Shown: positions 25,301-40,300 of the stretch, piece by piece
Position numbering within the stretch: the first letter of the stretch is position 1
Layout of the letters: every line of letters starts with the position of its first letter
Assembly (NCBI GenBank): GCA_019096065.1
Contig: JAGUCH010000001.1
Span: forward strand, 1,550,001-1,614,000
Source: Paracyclopina nana
Taxonomy: Eukaryota > Arthropoda > Copepoda > Cyclopoida > Cyclopettidae
DNA length: 64,000 bases
Direction of reading: 5' to 3'
The notes under the pieces: model-generated
The model's input: only the letters and a program-made list of their open reading frames with translations
Told to the model about the DNA's origin: nothing
Databases searched by the model: none
Position numbers and translations under genes: made by a program

Positions 25301-28300
25301 AATGAGGAATTGCGCATTGTTCTTCAAAAAACAGCCAAGCATCATGTTTTCGCCCATTGTAAAACCCCCTTGAATCGATCAGCACATGCCTATCCTACCG
25401 ATTGGCCATGCCTTTCGCACACTGGGCCGCCAGTCGGCCAAAAAGCCCCCATTTATAGTGAGCCAGCCATCAGAGGTGTCCCAGTGTGCTTGCGAATGCA
25501 TTGTGCCTAAGGTCATCATCATTGACATTCTGACCAATTTTGAGTCGAAGTGAGCAGCTTCGCACATATTTTACGCCAATTTTCTCGAGAGAGAGAATCG
25601 TGCCGCAAATTCGCGGGCATTTTTGCGTCAAAATAACCTTTTGTCCTATGAAAAAGGCCAAATGGGGCACGACGTTAAAGCGCGAGTGCAGCTGCAAAAA
25701 TTCTGCAGCTGCGACGACGATGGCGAAAAAGCATTCAGCAAAATTGGTATATGCGTCAAGGTACAAAAAATGGTATACTTTCCTTGACCTACGCAAATTT
25801 ACCACCGCAAAAATGCTTCAAAATGCGCAAAGAATTGCGAGCGTTGAAGGTTGATCGCCACAACTTTTATTCCTCGCGCATTTTGCGAAAGGGAGGGGTC
25901 AAATGGAGCAAAAAAGCGCAATTTCTTCAATTTGGCATGGATTTAGGCCAAGAAAGTCCACCCACGCGCAAAAAAACTATTTTCAAGGATCATTCCAGGC
26001 CTACATTTGTCAATTATTTATTTATGCAGGCCGGCACACACTGAAAAATCGCATCATTAGCCACTCAAAGTTGCAAATGTCAAATGAAGCAAGCAAGAAG
26101 TAAAATGCCAGGATTTCATCAGGACAGTTCATTAGCGTATGCAATCCGCAGTAATCCGCCTGTCACTACACCAGCATTAATTTCGCACTATTAGCAATCA
26201 CACAGGGGCCATTTTCCGCCAAATGAAGTGATTTATGGCAACTTGGCAGTGAACAATCGTTTTGTTTGCTTTTGATCTAATTCCTATTGTGCTCAGCCTT
26301 TTTGTGCGCACACTGGCCTGTGGTTAAAAGGACGTGCTGCATCCTCCAGGCCCATTTGCGTCCAATTTCTCACACTGTGGCATCCACATAGGGATTTATG
26401 TCTGCTGGCATCCATCAGCTGCTGTTCAGGATTAGATCAAGCTACTGAGAACTAAAAGGTTTTCTTCCGAGAAGACACCCATCTCTTTTTATTTCTTTGT
26501 TGAAAAGTCGTGATTGGAAGCCTTGCTACTATACTAGTATACACAATACATTATGCAAAAGAGCTAGGGCAGCACAATGGAATAGAACTGAGAATTTTCC
26601 ATGTTTTCAGCCCTTTTCCATGTTACTATGATTTGCATAAATATTTGACCGCAACTACTGACGTTCATAATTTGACCTCATGGAAAAGTGCTCCTACAAT
26701 ATTGATCTTTTTTTCCAGCTACAAAGCACAGCTAATAATCATAAGGAAATCGCAAGGCCACTTGGGCTAAAGCTGCTGTCAAAGGAGCATCCTCATTATG
26801 CTCAAGCAAAAAAGTTATGACTCTTCTAATCAATACTACACCTTTGGCATACAAAGAAGCTACTTACGGGGCACAATGGGGTGTCATAATGGACTATTGC
26901 AAGGTTGAGTGAGATTTTCATGCGTTGTTGCGCGCCCAGTATGCTTATACCCTGGACCAAGAACAAAATTGCCAGAAGTGGATTTTTTCGCTGCCACAAC
27001 GTTTTGGCGTTTTTGACAAAGTAATGGCCTATATAACTAAATCAGTTCTGGCACGCAATTTCCGTAAAAAGAACAAGTCAAGGCGCCCTCTAGCGGATAT
27101 TAGTTCCCCACGTGATATGCTATAGCCGAAATAGGGTAGTATAAATTTGGCTTACCTGTATATCTGCTGACGCTATCCACACTAGATTTTCGAGACGAGG
27201 GTGAACTGGGCTTCCTAGTGGGCGGAGGCCGGTAGCCATGAGGCCGATATCTGGCTGACCTCGGGATGGCTGAGGCCGAGGTGGAAATGTTGTTCTTCTT
27301 GTGCACAGAAGACAACTCCAGCGTGGCCTCAGAGGTTTCAATTGTGACAGGAGGCTGCTTCTTTATAGCACTTGTTCCCAGCCTAGGCAATGAGGATGTG
27401 GAGTAGTTGCGAGGCCGTTCAGCCTCGCTCCCGTTGTTGTCAACCACCATGGCCGGCTTGAACCTGGCTGAGGTCACCCTTGAGGGTGCAACCGGAGCAG
27501 CCTCCTCTTTCTTGGGTGACATGGCAATTGTGGACTCGAAGCTGCCCTTCCAGCTCCAGCGTTCATCATCATTGAGGCCGAGGTTGGCCTCAGAGGCTGA
27601 ACTGGAGCCAGACACTTGTCCCAGGGAGCCGCGGCGCAAATGAGGCACCTCGTGGCCTCGTTGAGCTCCCTGCCAAACGTCAACGACCTCGGGGAGCACC
27701 TCCGCCGATTTAGACAAATCGGCCTCAGCTTTGCTGGTGGCCTCGGCCGCAACAATGGACTTTTTCGAGGGCCTACGCGAAGGTGGGCCTTTTTTGGTCG
27801 TTAACGAAGGCTGTTGATGGCCTTCCTCGTCGTTTTCAGAGGCCGAGGTGACCTCGTGCATTAGAGCCACGAGTTTGGTGCTGACCTCGGCCATGACCTC
27901 GGCTGGAATTTGAGGCCGTTTTTGCTGCTGCTCCTCCTGCTGCAGCCTGGCCATCAACTTTGAGTACATGAGTGCGCTCTCCTTCTGGATCTCCTCGCCA
28001 TTCTCGAGGTCCTCAATGTTGTTCACATTGAGGCCGTAGACCTCGAGGTCGATGTCGGAGTTGCCGCACGAGGAGTCCGTGTTGCTCCACGTCTCCTCAC
28101 TGGACAAGTACTCCACAAGCTCTTTGACTTGGTCCTCATTGATGCCAGGCACAGTTCGCATCATTTTCGTCAGCTTGGCCTCGAAGGCGGCCAGTTGGGG
28201 ATTGGTGGCCTTCTCGGCCTTTTGGAGGTTGTTGGCGAGGAACGTTCTGAAGAAGGCCCTCATCCGGTTCATCATGAGATTGGTGTCCTCATCTGAGCTC

Positions 28301-31300
28301 CAATTATTGAAGCTGTCCTTCCTTTCGAGCAGGCCATCCTCGTCCTCGCCGCTGACCTCGCTGACCTTCTCCAGCCTCTTCTCATCGGGAATGGAGCCTT
28401 GGCCCGAGGAGTCGCTGCCGTTCCTCAGCAGATCGTCCATGCTGCCCACGAATCCAGAGTCTCGAGATTTGTGCTTCCGGATCACGAGGCCGTCCTCCGA
28501 GGACGAGGCTAGAGGTGAGGCCCTTTTGGACTCGACAGCCGGTTGCACCTCGATTATTTGACTCGGCAATGGAGTAATGGGTGGACTGGCCTTGGGACTA
28601 GGAGATCCTTGCTGAGGCTGTTTGGCGGCCTCGAGGGCCTCACTGGAGCCTCTCCTCTTTTTATTCGAGCGACTGCTCTTCGACTCCTCTTCTTCCTCGC
28701 TGTGAGATCCGTTTTCACTCATGTCCGAGGACAGCCTCGATCCCTTCGGCCTCACGACCTTCTTTTTGCTTTTGGGGTCGGGCGTCCTCTGGCCGTCGGA
28801 TTCCGAGCCCACGGACCCGGAGTCGTCAGTATTGCGTTGATCACTCATCAGCGACTGGGGCTGGTGGTGGTCACCATGATCATATTGCATTTGGAGGTCG
28901 TCCTCGAGGACCTCGTCGGGCGAGGACGTGCCCGTGGTGTAGCTGTCCTCCTCGTCCTCGGCCCCGCGACCTCCGACTCCGTAGAGGAAGTATTTCTCCA
29001 TCTCCGAAGGGTCGGAGTGACGTTTGGACCTCTTTTGCTCCATTGAGGGCATGCGCGGCTCCGAAGCGTCCGAGTCCTCGCAAGACTCCTCCAGGATGGT
29101 GTGGAGCGTAAAGTCAATTTGGCGATTGTAGCCTCTGAGCTCTTCCTCGCGGTCAAAGTACTCATCGCCTTCACTGATGTACTCCTCAGAGTCATACTGA
29201 ACGGGTTGACACAGCGGGTAATCCTGGTTGTCCACATACTCCTCATCTCCGGAATGCTCTTCAGACTCGTACCTTTTTAAAAGGATACATCTAATATAGA
29301 TTGAATTTGGAGAAATATCTTGAATTTCAAGTACCTGACGTCGTAGTCCTCGTCCTCCTCATCGATGAGCTCGTCAGTGTAGACCTCGTAGTGCTCACCG
29401 TTGGGCCCTTGCATTTCAGTGATCTGGAAGTTGTCATACTCGTCATACTCAACCATGATGTCGCCCTCGCCAACCTCCTCGGGGTAGAGGCCATGGCCTC
29501 GGCGACTCCTCTCAGCCGCACGAATCACGGGAGGCCGGCCTCGACGCGAGGCCAAATTTTGGCCTCCGTACGGATCCTGCTCGTATTCGGCCTCGCCTCC
29601 TCTGGATCGGTGTCCGTAATCCTGCCTTGGAGGAGGCTGCTCGAACAGGTACTGATCGACGATGCCCCCATTCCTGGCGCGAATCTTGGCCGGAATTTCC
29701 GGCACGGCCTCATAAATCTGGTGGCCCTCTTCGTCGACCTCTGGAGGCGATCCGAGGTCGGAGGACTCTGTGGACACGATGCTGATGTTCGAGGCGCGGC
29801 CATCTTGCAGCACGACACCTTTGTTAACGTTCACAACCACTCGATTGGCACTTGTCACCGATCCCGAAGAAGAGTGCACCGAGGCCGTTTCGAGGTCGTG
29901 CTGCGAGGCCGCGCCTATCAGCACGTAGCTCGTGTACGCTCCGTTTCTCCTCGTCATCTCTTCCTCGTCGTCTTCATCCAGAAGATCCTCTTTGCTTTCT
30001 ACGGTCGCGGCCTCTGCAGCGGCCTCTGCTCCTAGTGGAAGCTGATCACCGTTATCTTGCTCATTCGCCTTATCTTCTTCCTCAGTGGAGTGTTCTAGTA
30101 TGGCAGCTGATTTGGACCTCGGTATCGCGGGGCTGGGTGGAGGCCGCGCTACCTTGTCAGGTGTGACTGACCTCGTCGACCTCAGAGGCTGCTTGGCTGA
30201 AGTTTGCTCCTCGAAGCGAGCGATCAGTTTGGAAACTGCAGATTTCTTCCGCGCAACTGGGTCACTAATATTACAGTCTTCTTCTGCTACTGCTGTAGTG
30301 GCAGCCTTAGGGGAATTCTCACGGGATTTCAGCTCTTCACGCGCTTCAACACCACCACTGACTGAGTCTTCCAAAGCTTCCTTCGTCCCAGGCGCTTTTT
30401 GGAGCGCGCGTTGAACTCCTTCTATAACCTGTCCGTCGCATTCGACGTCGTCGTCGTCCACCTCTTCCACTATAGGTTGGTCAAGGCCGTTTTCTTGCCT
30501 TTGGCCCGCCGCCGCCGCCGCCGGCACTAACGCCGCCGTCACTTCCGAGACTTCCGAAAAATTATCGCAGGATTTGGGCCCCGAATCGAGGAAATCGGCC
30601 TCAGTGTCCGAGGACAGGTTATGGTGATTATGCGCGTTCAAGTGGACCAGTTCGGGCTCGAGGTCGGAGAAGTCGTCGATTTCGTCGAAATCCTCGAGGT
30701 CGTCGTCCTCCTCCTCCAACCGGACGATTTTCGACGACCTCCGATGCATCGAGGACGAGGTCGTCGAGGAGTAGGTCGGGTCGGATCCCAGGTCCATTTT
30801 TTCCTCCTCCTCTGAGATCTCGATGCTATCCACGTCGTGTATGATGTCACCTGCGCGAAAAAGAGGTTACGCAATTTTGGCAGCAAAAGGGACGCAAAAA
30901 TGAAAAAATATTCACGCACATAATTGGTCGTAACTCGTAAGTTATGCATGTATTAGATAGTGGGAATAATATGGAAATCCGCAAGGAAATTCAATCCGCC
31001 CTCTCCTTAGGGAGCAAATCCAACCCTAGTTCTACTCCTTACATAGTACAAAGGGTCAAAAGTCAGTGAAACTGCTCGTTTTTCACCATTTGCTCAGGTG
31101 AGAATTGGCTCGTATTAAGTATAACTTTGCGCGTACGAGAAAAAGGAACTTTTCGCGCGCGAGTCACAAAACTTCTTAAAATTACCTGCTACAATGCAAG
31201 AATGGCAGTTCGTCAGTCAAGGGAGGGTGAAAAATGAACACTGAGCCATTGATGAAGTATGTATTTGCAACTAATCGAGAGTCATGCACGATTGCTACGT

Positions 31301-34300
31301 GTATGGCTCACGAGGGAGATTTGCTCTTTTGCATGTCTCATCATCTCGTAGTAACGTCTACAGCAACTCCTATGTAAAATTGGAGGATCAATAACGTGAG
31401 GGTCCACCGAGTTCAAAACATCTGCTAATCATCACAAAGTGCTAACTGCCATTTTTTTCACTACAGTGTTACACTGCATCCAGGTATGCTTTAGCACACC
31501 GTATTTCCCAGATGTATCATCCTTTGTCTTAATTGTCTTTGTTTTATTATAGCCGCAAAGTTTTATCTATTGAATTGGAATGGAAATGGATGTAGATTTC
31601 GATTTTGAAGTAGGTACAATTGCCCAACAACTGTCAGATCACGTCTGTATCGTTATTTTACAATTTTCGTAACGCTCGAGTTCTCTTCATTGAGGAGGCT
31701 TAATTGAAAACTGGATTGGAAGTCCATATAGGAATGCTTATATTTGAATGAAGCAGGAAAAAAATATTTCAAGACACTTTAAGGGGAATAAGTCAGCCTC
31801 GCGTGAAGTGTACTATATAGGGGTGCCAATTTTTGCACGGAATTATAAGTAAATGCAGTTCGTATATCTACTTGTTGAGGAGGATTCCACATAACAATTC
31901 CCCGCACATTTTTTGTCCTCATTTTCGTGGAAGTTTTGTCACAAGAAGGGAAAATTGGACCATGTAATTTGTCAGTCGAGGCCTTTTAACAACAACAATG
32001 CAAGAAGCAATCATGGTATTTAAATTGGACGAATTAAGCCGAATTGCCACTGCTGGCTGCTGAGAAATTCATTTTTCAATTTCCAACACGCAACACTAAA
32101 ATCAGCTTGAACATATGGCAAAAGCTTAATAGCTTTTGATAGCTTTGAATTGTTCCATTTTGAGGCTGGCACAAATGAAGAACAAAGAAGTCGTTAAATA
32201 CAATTATTGGAGCCAAAAATGTTAAAAGCTAAAAAAATATTGTAATAGTTAAAATAATGTGGAAAACCGCAGAAACGGTTTGTCAACAAAAAGAGTTTTC
32301 TCGGTTATCCCATCACCATAATTCATCTTTGTTTGCTAGTTATGAAGTCAAGTAGCCGAGTAGACAAATGGCATATGGAAAAAATGGAAATGGCTCTATC
32401 TGAAAATGCCATGCACGGGAAAATTCCACCAGAAAATGCTATGTTGCTTTGTTCTGCGGTTTACAGAGGGTTTTTTGTTTATTTGTAGCTCGTATATAAA
32501 GAAGTGAGGCCCACTTGACAAACTCAAACGCAATCGAAACGCAAACATTGAACTTGTCATGATTGATCAATTCATTTTGCACAAAGGAATCTTTGTGACA
32601 ATTGCCAGAAAAAGTGGCTGCTAAACTTTTAATGCTTTTTTGTGGCTTTGCAGCATTTGTTGATGATGGTCAGGTCTCGTCAATTAGAAGTTGGCTTCAG
32701 GGGTGTCAATCATGGCGCCAAGGCCTTGCCAAAAAGTGCCCAAAATAAATATTCGAATGTACTAGCGCTTCCTTCAAGGCTTGTACAAATAGGCAAAAAT
32801 TATCAACTTTTAAATCGCTATAGGCACCTTTTTCTCTATCACAATATCACTCTAATATGCGAAGCTCTGAGTCACACGCGCACAAAAGTTCAACTCTGAC
32901 TCATGCAGAATTGGGAACAGCAAGAAACGCAAGAAAACCACAGACTGGAAAATGATGCGAAGAAAAAAAGGTAACTGGAATCTGAATGCTACGAGTCTGT
33001 TGGCAATTTACAAATTAAAACTGTTATAGCTAGCTGCCCTTAAATTTGCCATAGAATGAATCAAAGGAAATGCACGTCGTGCCACGCCTCTGTATTTTTA
33101 GGCGCCAATAAATGCAAAATTACCAAATTACTCAAACTTGCGAAACGATTGGGGGGAATTATTTGCAAGGAAAAATATTGTGTGTAAACGAGCATTATTC
33201 CATGTCATGTCAATGTCATGTTGAATTTTAAGCAAGCTCGAATTTATTTTGGAGTCAAGGGAAAAAAGGAGTTCACTGCTCACTAAAAAAAGCAGAATTA
33301 ATGGCTGTGTATTCGAGATTCAAATCAAGCAGCATTTTGACCCCTAAGCAGTAATTTTGCTCATATTTCAAACCGGTTGATAATTTTAAAGCTTGTTTAC
33401 AAGAGCAAGCTTTTTAGCCCCGGCCCGGAAGAAATAGCTCAAAACCCGAAATAATGGCATGCCCAAAACTGGGTAAAAGAGATGGGAATCTTACCTAGTG
33501 GCGCGTCATCATCGACATCACCCTCAATGAGCGAATTCAGGTCGACTTCTTCCTCCTCAAATTCACTATTTTTCGCACTGCTACCACTACTCTCCTCAGA
33601 GGTCTCGAAGCCTTCCACCTCCAGCTCTTCAAGGGTGTATTTCCTCTTGGCCTTTTTCTCGACAATGCAGGGCGAAGCTGGCTCCAAACTGGTTAATTCC
33701 TCGGGCTGATTGTTCAGCCTGATTTTCACTCTGGTGAGACCCTGCTTTTTGATCACCACTTCACTGTCATCAGAAGCCAGGGGCTTCAAAAAGACCTCTT
33801 TTTTGCTGCCCTTCCTGGGCAAAGTGGAGTAGCCTCGCTGCACCTGATCCCAATCCTGGACGAAATGGTGGTGATGCACGTGCTTGATCTCGGCGGATTC
33901 TTGCCGCTCTGGAGGATCACCGTTCAAGCTGACCAGCGTCACCGAGCCCCCATGCTGGATGGAGGTGACGAAATTCTGGTACTTCTGGGACTTGGACCGC
34001 CTGACCGGCTTGGAAACCGGGCTGATCTTTTTGGGGTTGATCGAGGCTGACCGCTTCACGACCAGCTGATGATTGGAGTAATTGGAAGAGTTGCTGCTGC
34101 TGCCACTGCTGTTGCCTTCGCTGTTGTAGTGGTGTTGTTGCACAGGGGGAGCCACTGCACTTATTCTCCTCTGTTGATTCGCGAGGCGAGCCGACGAAGG
34201 TAAAATAGGAGCCGGTGGCAGGGACCGACGGCCCACGTTCGAACCCTCGTAGCTCCTCGCCACGAGCGGGCCCTGCTGCCGACCAGCAACACCTGCGAGG

Positions 34301-37300
34301 GGTCTTCTACCTGTGTAAAATAATCAGAGCCATCAATTAGCATCTACTGCTTTTTTTACCTTGCATATGATTCAAATTCACATATATGGATTTTAACTCG
34401 TGGTTTTCATTTACGCCCACTCGAATCTAACTATTTATTTCTAAGAGTTTACATTTAGGACAAGGTCCGAAATTGCGAGGATAATTTAACCGAAAAAAAA
34501 ATTATGGAAGCAGCCTATTTTTCAATAATAATTAATTAATCGATAAATTTCCCTAAAGTCCATCAATGAAAGAGTTCTTAATTCAAAATAGAGAGAGTGT
34601 GTTAATCCTTTTTTTAATTGTCACAACTAGGTTATATGAAATGAACAAATGTTATGCCATGCAAAGCAAAGTCGTTGATTCACTATTATGAATCATTCAC
34701 TTGCGAGGCTTCTGACCTCGATATTTAACTAAGCTACGGCTTAGCACGTGCGCACGCAGCCCTAAACTCTTATATCATATGGCCGACGATTAAAAAAAGC
34801 ACGGTGAAATTCAAAAGCCGTTCACAGTCGATCCAATTAAAACGCCCCATTACATAAGAGCTTACGCGCGCCTACTACATAGCATACACACGCAACGGTA
34901 TAACTAAAGTAAAAACGCACCTTGCTGTTCTTCGTCGTCAGAGGGCGCCAGGAGATGAAGCGGCGAATTTGAGCCCGAGCCGGTGGCGCCACCTATAATT
35001 TCGCTCAAATCACTCTCGCTCAAACTGCGAGACATTGTGAGCGAAGCGTCGTGATGCATCATTTGCATATCGTGGATTGACAGCTCGGTGATGGACCGAT
35101 CGTCCATAGATGGCGCTTTCCGCACTGGAATATTTCTCACGCGCTCGATCCGGGGCGACCTCATGACCGGGCTCAACCGGTCTCGCGTGGCAGCTGTCCT
35201 GATGCTCGTGCCGCTCGTGCTCATGGACATTCTGTCGTAGAGCAGGTTCAAGTTAATCTTGGGGCTGCGGTGATGGTTCGAATTGGGCGCGGGTGGAGCG
35301 GGTCGCTTTTTCTGAGGCAACACTGGAGGCTTCAGACCCTCGTCCTCGTATTCCATCTCCCCGATGAATTCGCCATTGTTTTCGAGCGAGGAATTTAACT
35401 GGTCCGAGTCTTTGGAGGAGTCCGATGAGATGAACACGATTTTGAAGTCGTCAGGCTGAATTTTCCTTTTGGGTGGTTGCTGATTCGAGGAAGTCTCGCC
35501 TAATGCAGCTGAACCGCTCACCTTCTTCTTCTTGCCTGAAGTGGTAAAATAAATATTGTGTATGTAGTCTGCTACGCGGAGAACCGGCGAAAAGCGCGAA
35601 GCGAGCTAGCAGCCTGAGCTGAAACACACTGGGGCAACGGGGGCCGGAAAAGGCTCAAATGGCGCCACGAGCGAAAACCGTTGGCAGCTGTCTAGACTAA
35701 TTGGCGCCCCAACGTCAAGTAACACATGCGCTTAAATTCTAATGACAGCCTTTTGCGAGCAGATTTCATGCATAAGCCATGTGCTGTTATTCATTTTTAA
35801 TATGATTAGTTTTAGGGTGAGGAAATAAGAAAAAAGTTTTTATTTTAGTGCTGACATTTGACGCCATGAATAGCATTCAGAAGTTCACCCAAAAAGGACT
35901 TTGTAATTGAGACCCAAAGATTGAAGAGAGGCCCCGACTAAAAACCAATTTTACGATGGTTTCGGCCCAGTTTAGGCAAAGCTTTTATCTCTTCAATAAT
36001 CGCCAAATCGAGAAGGTATTTCTTCGCGAGCAACAACCAGCTGTTGGAGCAAATACTGAAAGAATGAGAAGAATCAGCCCCTAATTGAAAGCCCTTTTCC
36101 CACAGTGCTGCAAAAGTTTTGTCATGCAGTCTGAGCCAAGATTGTCATCGCCACCACTGCTGCTGTGGTCTAGTTCAGCTACTTTAGGGGGAGAAGCTCA
36201 CTTTATCGCTTTTTCAGAGAGAAAATCTCCACTTCCTCGCAGCTTCAAATTGAAATCAGGTAGCAATTACACCACGCAAGGAAGTTATAGGCTCACATGT
36301 CATCAAAATCCAAGTCATTTAGCAGATTTTGAAGAAATCACTCCAAAAAAATGCATTTGAGTATCTAATATTTTTTAGCCAGCTGATCATCAAAAAATGG
36401 GAAAATTTCCAGCCAGATTAGATGCCCCCAAATCGATAGACTGAGCGTAGCACGTGCCAAAAATGCATTCAAATTTGGAAGGAGAAACTAAGAGGAAGAA
36501 AGTGCGTGCATCCTTTAAATGAACGTACGCGCGTATATACACGTAATGCATAATTCCAGTGCTAACTTCAATTTCGTTTGTTTTCACATGATGTGAAAAT
36601 CTTGTCAAGTTCATGGTAAAAAAGTTTCCTCTTGCTCTAGGATTCGTGATGGCATATTAGTATAATGGTGGGATATTCAAGTCTCATCCAAGCACAGTAA
36701 ATCATGCACGATTACGTAACACACCTAGCAATGACATGGGGCAATTTTTATTACAGTAACGTTCCAAATCTCTTGGTGGCAAAGTGCCCACAGAAAATAC
36801 GAAAAATGAATGAAATCCCCATTTTTTCTCAAAAAAATTTATATGAGGAGAATTTTAGAATCTTACGTGGATAAAAATCTAGGTATTTGTCTATGAGGAG
36901 CAAACACGTGTTTACGCGAAGGAAACAATGCACGAACTGAATTTGGTGGGAAAATAAAGCCAAAGAAAGGAAACTGGCCATGAATCTCAGTCATCTGGAT
37001 TGGGAAAACAATCCGATTTTAGTGGCAGTTCGTGCTTCGCGTAAGGTCGAGGCAGATTAGGGGCTTCAATAATAAGTTTCAGCATTCCCTATACTGTTTA
37101 TGTTTACCTCTACGTATATCAGCTTAGGGGATAAAAGTCATGTCACATTTCTTGCAGGGATTCTCCACATTATTCTGACAGCTTGACTCAAAGTTGATTA
37201 TGCAAGAAAATTCCTCGTATGCATCATCATTTTGACGCGCTGGTTCTTATTTGCTCGCTATTAGAACTTAGCGTCATGCTTTCAGCACAAAAGTGTACGA

Positions 37301-40300
37301 AGGAAAAATGGCGCTTAAAAGCATGATTTATTTCATCGAGGTCGGATTCCAAGCCGCCAACGCCATAAGGATGCCGATGGAACTCGATGTATCATTTCTT
37401 TGATTCTTGATCGATGATATGGCAACTTTTTTTGCAACTACACACTTAGGGACGAATTTCGCCTGAAAATTCAATTTTCAAGCATGATTTATGCTGTGTG
37501 GTTAGGCATGATCGCTATATCCGTCAATTGAATTTTTTGGCAATTTTTCCCAGTGTGCAGCTTCATCTTAACACGCTCCAGATGGAGAGTAAAGTTGGAA
37601 GAAGGAAAACCACTTGCGAAACGATACACAGAATCCTCATATAGTCATCTCATATTGTACTTAAAAATCACACCAGCATGAGAGCCGATTTTGATGGCTC
37701 TACTGCTACACTTTCCGGAAATCTGGACCGGATTCGATTGACACCAAGGGAAATTGCAAAGAATGGAGAAAATGAAGATTTGCAGAAAGTGTGGGAGATT
37801 TTGCAAAATGCTGTAAAACCCTTAAGAGTCACAGACTCTGTGTAAAACATAAATCATACGAGTTTTTATGGAAGTTATGAGTAAAAATCCTAAGCAAGAT
37901 GAAATTCCCTTTTTTGCTGACATGTCACAATTTGCTGTTTTCTATGGTGTTCTAGTTACACATTTTTTCCAGCATTTTCTCCTGAAGTGTGAGTGTGCAC
38001 TTTCACCCCCACTAGGGAAATAAGGCAGACTACAAATGTGAAAAATGCTGCCCAACTGAAGAAATGACAGTATCAATTTAAGATGATGGAACTCCCATCA
38101 TCATCAAGGCATTTTGATTGAATTCAAAAAATTATGAGATACACATTCAGGTTTGTCTATGCAAGATGCACTTTGACAAAATTGAGCCTCATCTCACTTA
38201 TTGTTGGCCAATTAGACCAATTCTTGCAATGATGGACAAGCACAATTTTGCCAATCTGACTGGATATACTTTATGGTAGAAAGTTACTCGTCACGTTTTT
38301 CCATTGAAGAGAAAGGACGAAAAAAGATTTTTCCCCCTCAACTGTTCTCCTTGCTAATATTTTTGCCAACAAGAAATTAGCTTGACCACAAAAATGCGAA
38401 TGCATAGTATATAAATATATTACGTCTATTTTACGAGACATTCCGGATTTTCCTGTGCCTTGTTAAATTCACTTTTTTGTCAGTTATGTTGTATAGCATA
38501 TAGAAGCATTTTTTCCGTTATGAAGTGCAAACAGATCCAAAACCGTGTTAGTAGAATGTTGTATCACAGAAAAAGGTTAAAGCCAAGTGGGTGATTCGTT
38601 CAGGACGATGATTTTTTCAGTCGAGCTCAATTTCGTTTTCCGATGATGCCTTCGTTTCAAGGCATGAAATTTCTCATTGGACTTCAAATCGGACAAATCA
38701 TCGTGGGTGCCTTCGTGGCTATGCTCACGATGGCTCACAATTTCAGTGGCATCTTCTTCCATCCGGATCTGAGGCTGCTGTTCAATCTCTTGCTGAGCTC
38801 TTTCAACATCAGCTTCCAACTCTGCCAGCTCCTTAATTTCATGCTCCAATTTGTGGGATAACATGGCCAACTCTTCATTATCCAATAGGCTCTGATTTTC
38901 CTTGAACAAAATCACCTTGAATTTCAGTGACACTGGCCGAAATGCTTCATAATCAATAATTCTACTATTGGTATGAGCATTAAGGCAATGTTACCCAATG
39001 TTACCTGGTAAGAGGAAAAATCTCTGGACTTTTCCTCTGAAATTCTGCACATTCGCTGATGCCTTTCGTAGATTTGGTCTGCCTCAGAATCGAGGCCTCT
39101 TTCAAGGCTCAGAGTGTCAAACAAATCCGGATCCTCCTCCTCGGGAATCTCAAAGGTCTTCAAGTCATGGTGGTCCCGTTTATTTTGCACAATTGGCATA
39201 CTGGTCATCCCTGCAGCCAAAGCTGCCAAGCTGACCACAGCTCCAAGCCTGGATGAATCACCCGAGCTGGCTCTCTTTTTGGCATAATATTTGGCCAAGG
39301 TTCGCGGAAAGTTGAACCTGTTCTTGCGACTCCAAAAGGCTTTGCGGACCTGGGCAATGTCCGGATTTTCAGGGTTGCCCGCAAGATCCGGATTCGCGGA
39401 GAAACTGTCAATGCTCGACTGGGTATGCAGGGAATTCTTCCCGGATCCGGAAAAGAAGTCGTCGATGGATCCCGAAATCGAGGATCGAGGAGAAACGTTG
39501 TCGAATTTGGTCGAAACACTTGAAATGCTTTCGCGACGTTCAACTTCTTCAGACACTTCGGCAATGGTTGAGCATTGGCGATTCAGAGTGCCCTCCAACT
39601 GATCCATCACCAACGAGGCATTAACATTATTGTCAGAGTTAGTGTTAAAAAGATTAAATACCAAATCCGCTGAGAATGCAGCATGAATGGAGCGAGAGAA
39701 AGGTGGTTAGAAATGCAAAATTCATGCATGGAAGTGCTTTTTTGCTAATGCTCCTACCTTTGGTGACGTTATTGTGTCCATTGTCCAGGGCCTGTTTTGT
39801 CAGTTTTGGCCCACTGTTGGTGGCATCAGCGTTTTCGTTTTGATTGTCAGTCTTCTTGACCTGTGATGTGGCCAAAGGGGACTTGAGCTCTTTGTCCACT
39901 CCTCCTCCTCCGGAATCATAATCAGGCGTGGGCTCCCGATTACTGCTCGATTCCATCATTGAGCTTTGTCTCACAGGCTTTTTGGGCACATTTGGCAATT
40001 GTCTCCTATTATTGATGGCTTCTTCGTCGAAAGATTGAGATCTTAATTTATCCAGCCTACAAATTAACGGAGTTAGTCTGGAATTTTGATGTAGCAGAAT
40101 ATATTAGAAGTAGTACCGGTCTCTGCTTCGAGAGTCACTTTGCTCTCGAGCGTGATTTTTGCTAGGCCGAGGTAAACTTTGTGTATTGAGAGCATTTCGA
40201 GCAGTGTTAGGCACAGTGGGTAGTTTTCTTCTAGTAGCTCTTTCGAGGCTGCTAAAGTTCCCTGGTTGCATCTCATGGGCTCGAACCCGATTGGTAGGAT

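Noticed and set aside
27407..30815. Long plus-strand frames opposite the two large bitesize exons (for example 28052-28561, 28543-29046, 29301-30035)
   Set aside because: They are antisense shadows caused by GC-rich codon bias in the verified minus-strand exons; no splice sites or homology.
40073..40276. 67-codon frame overlapping a bitesize exon
   Set aside because: Alternative frame of the verified exon 40117-40367.
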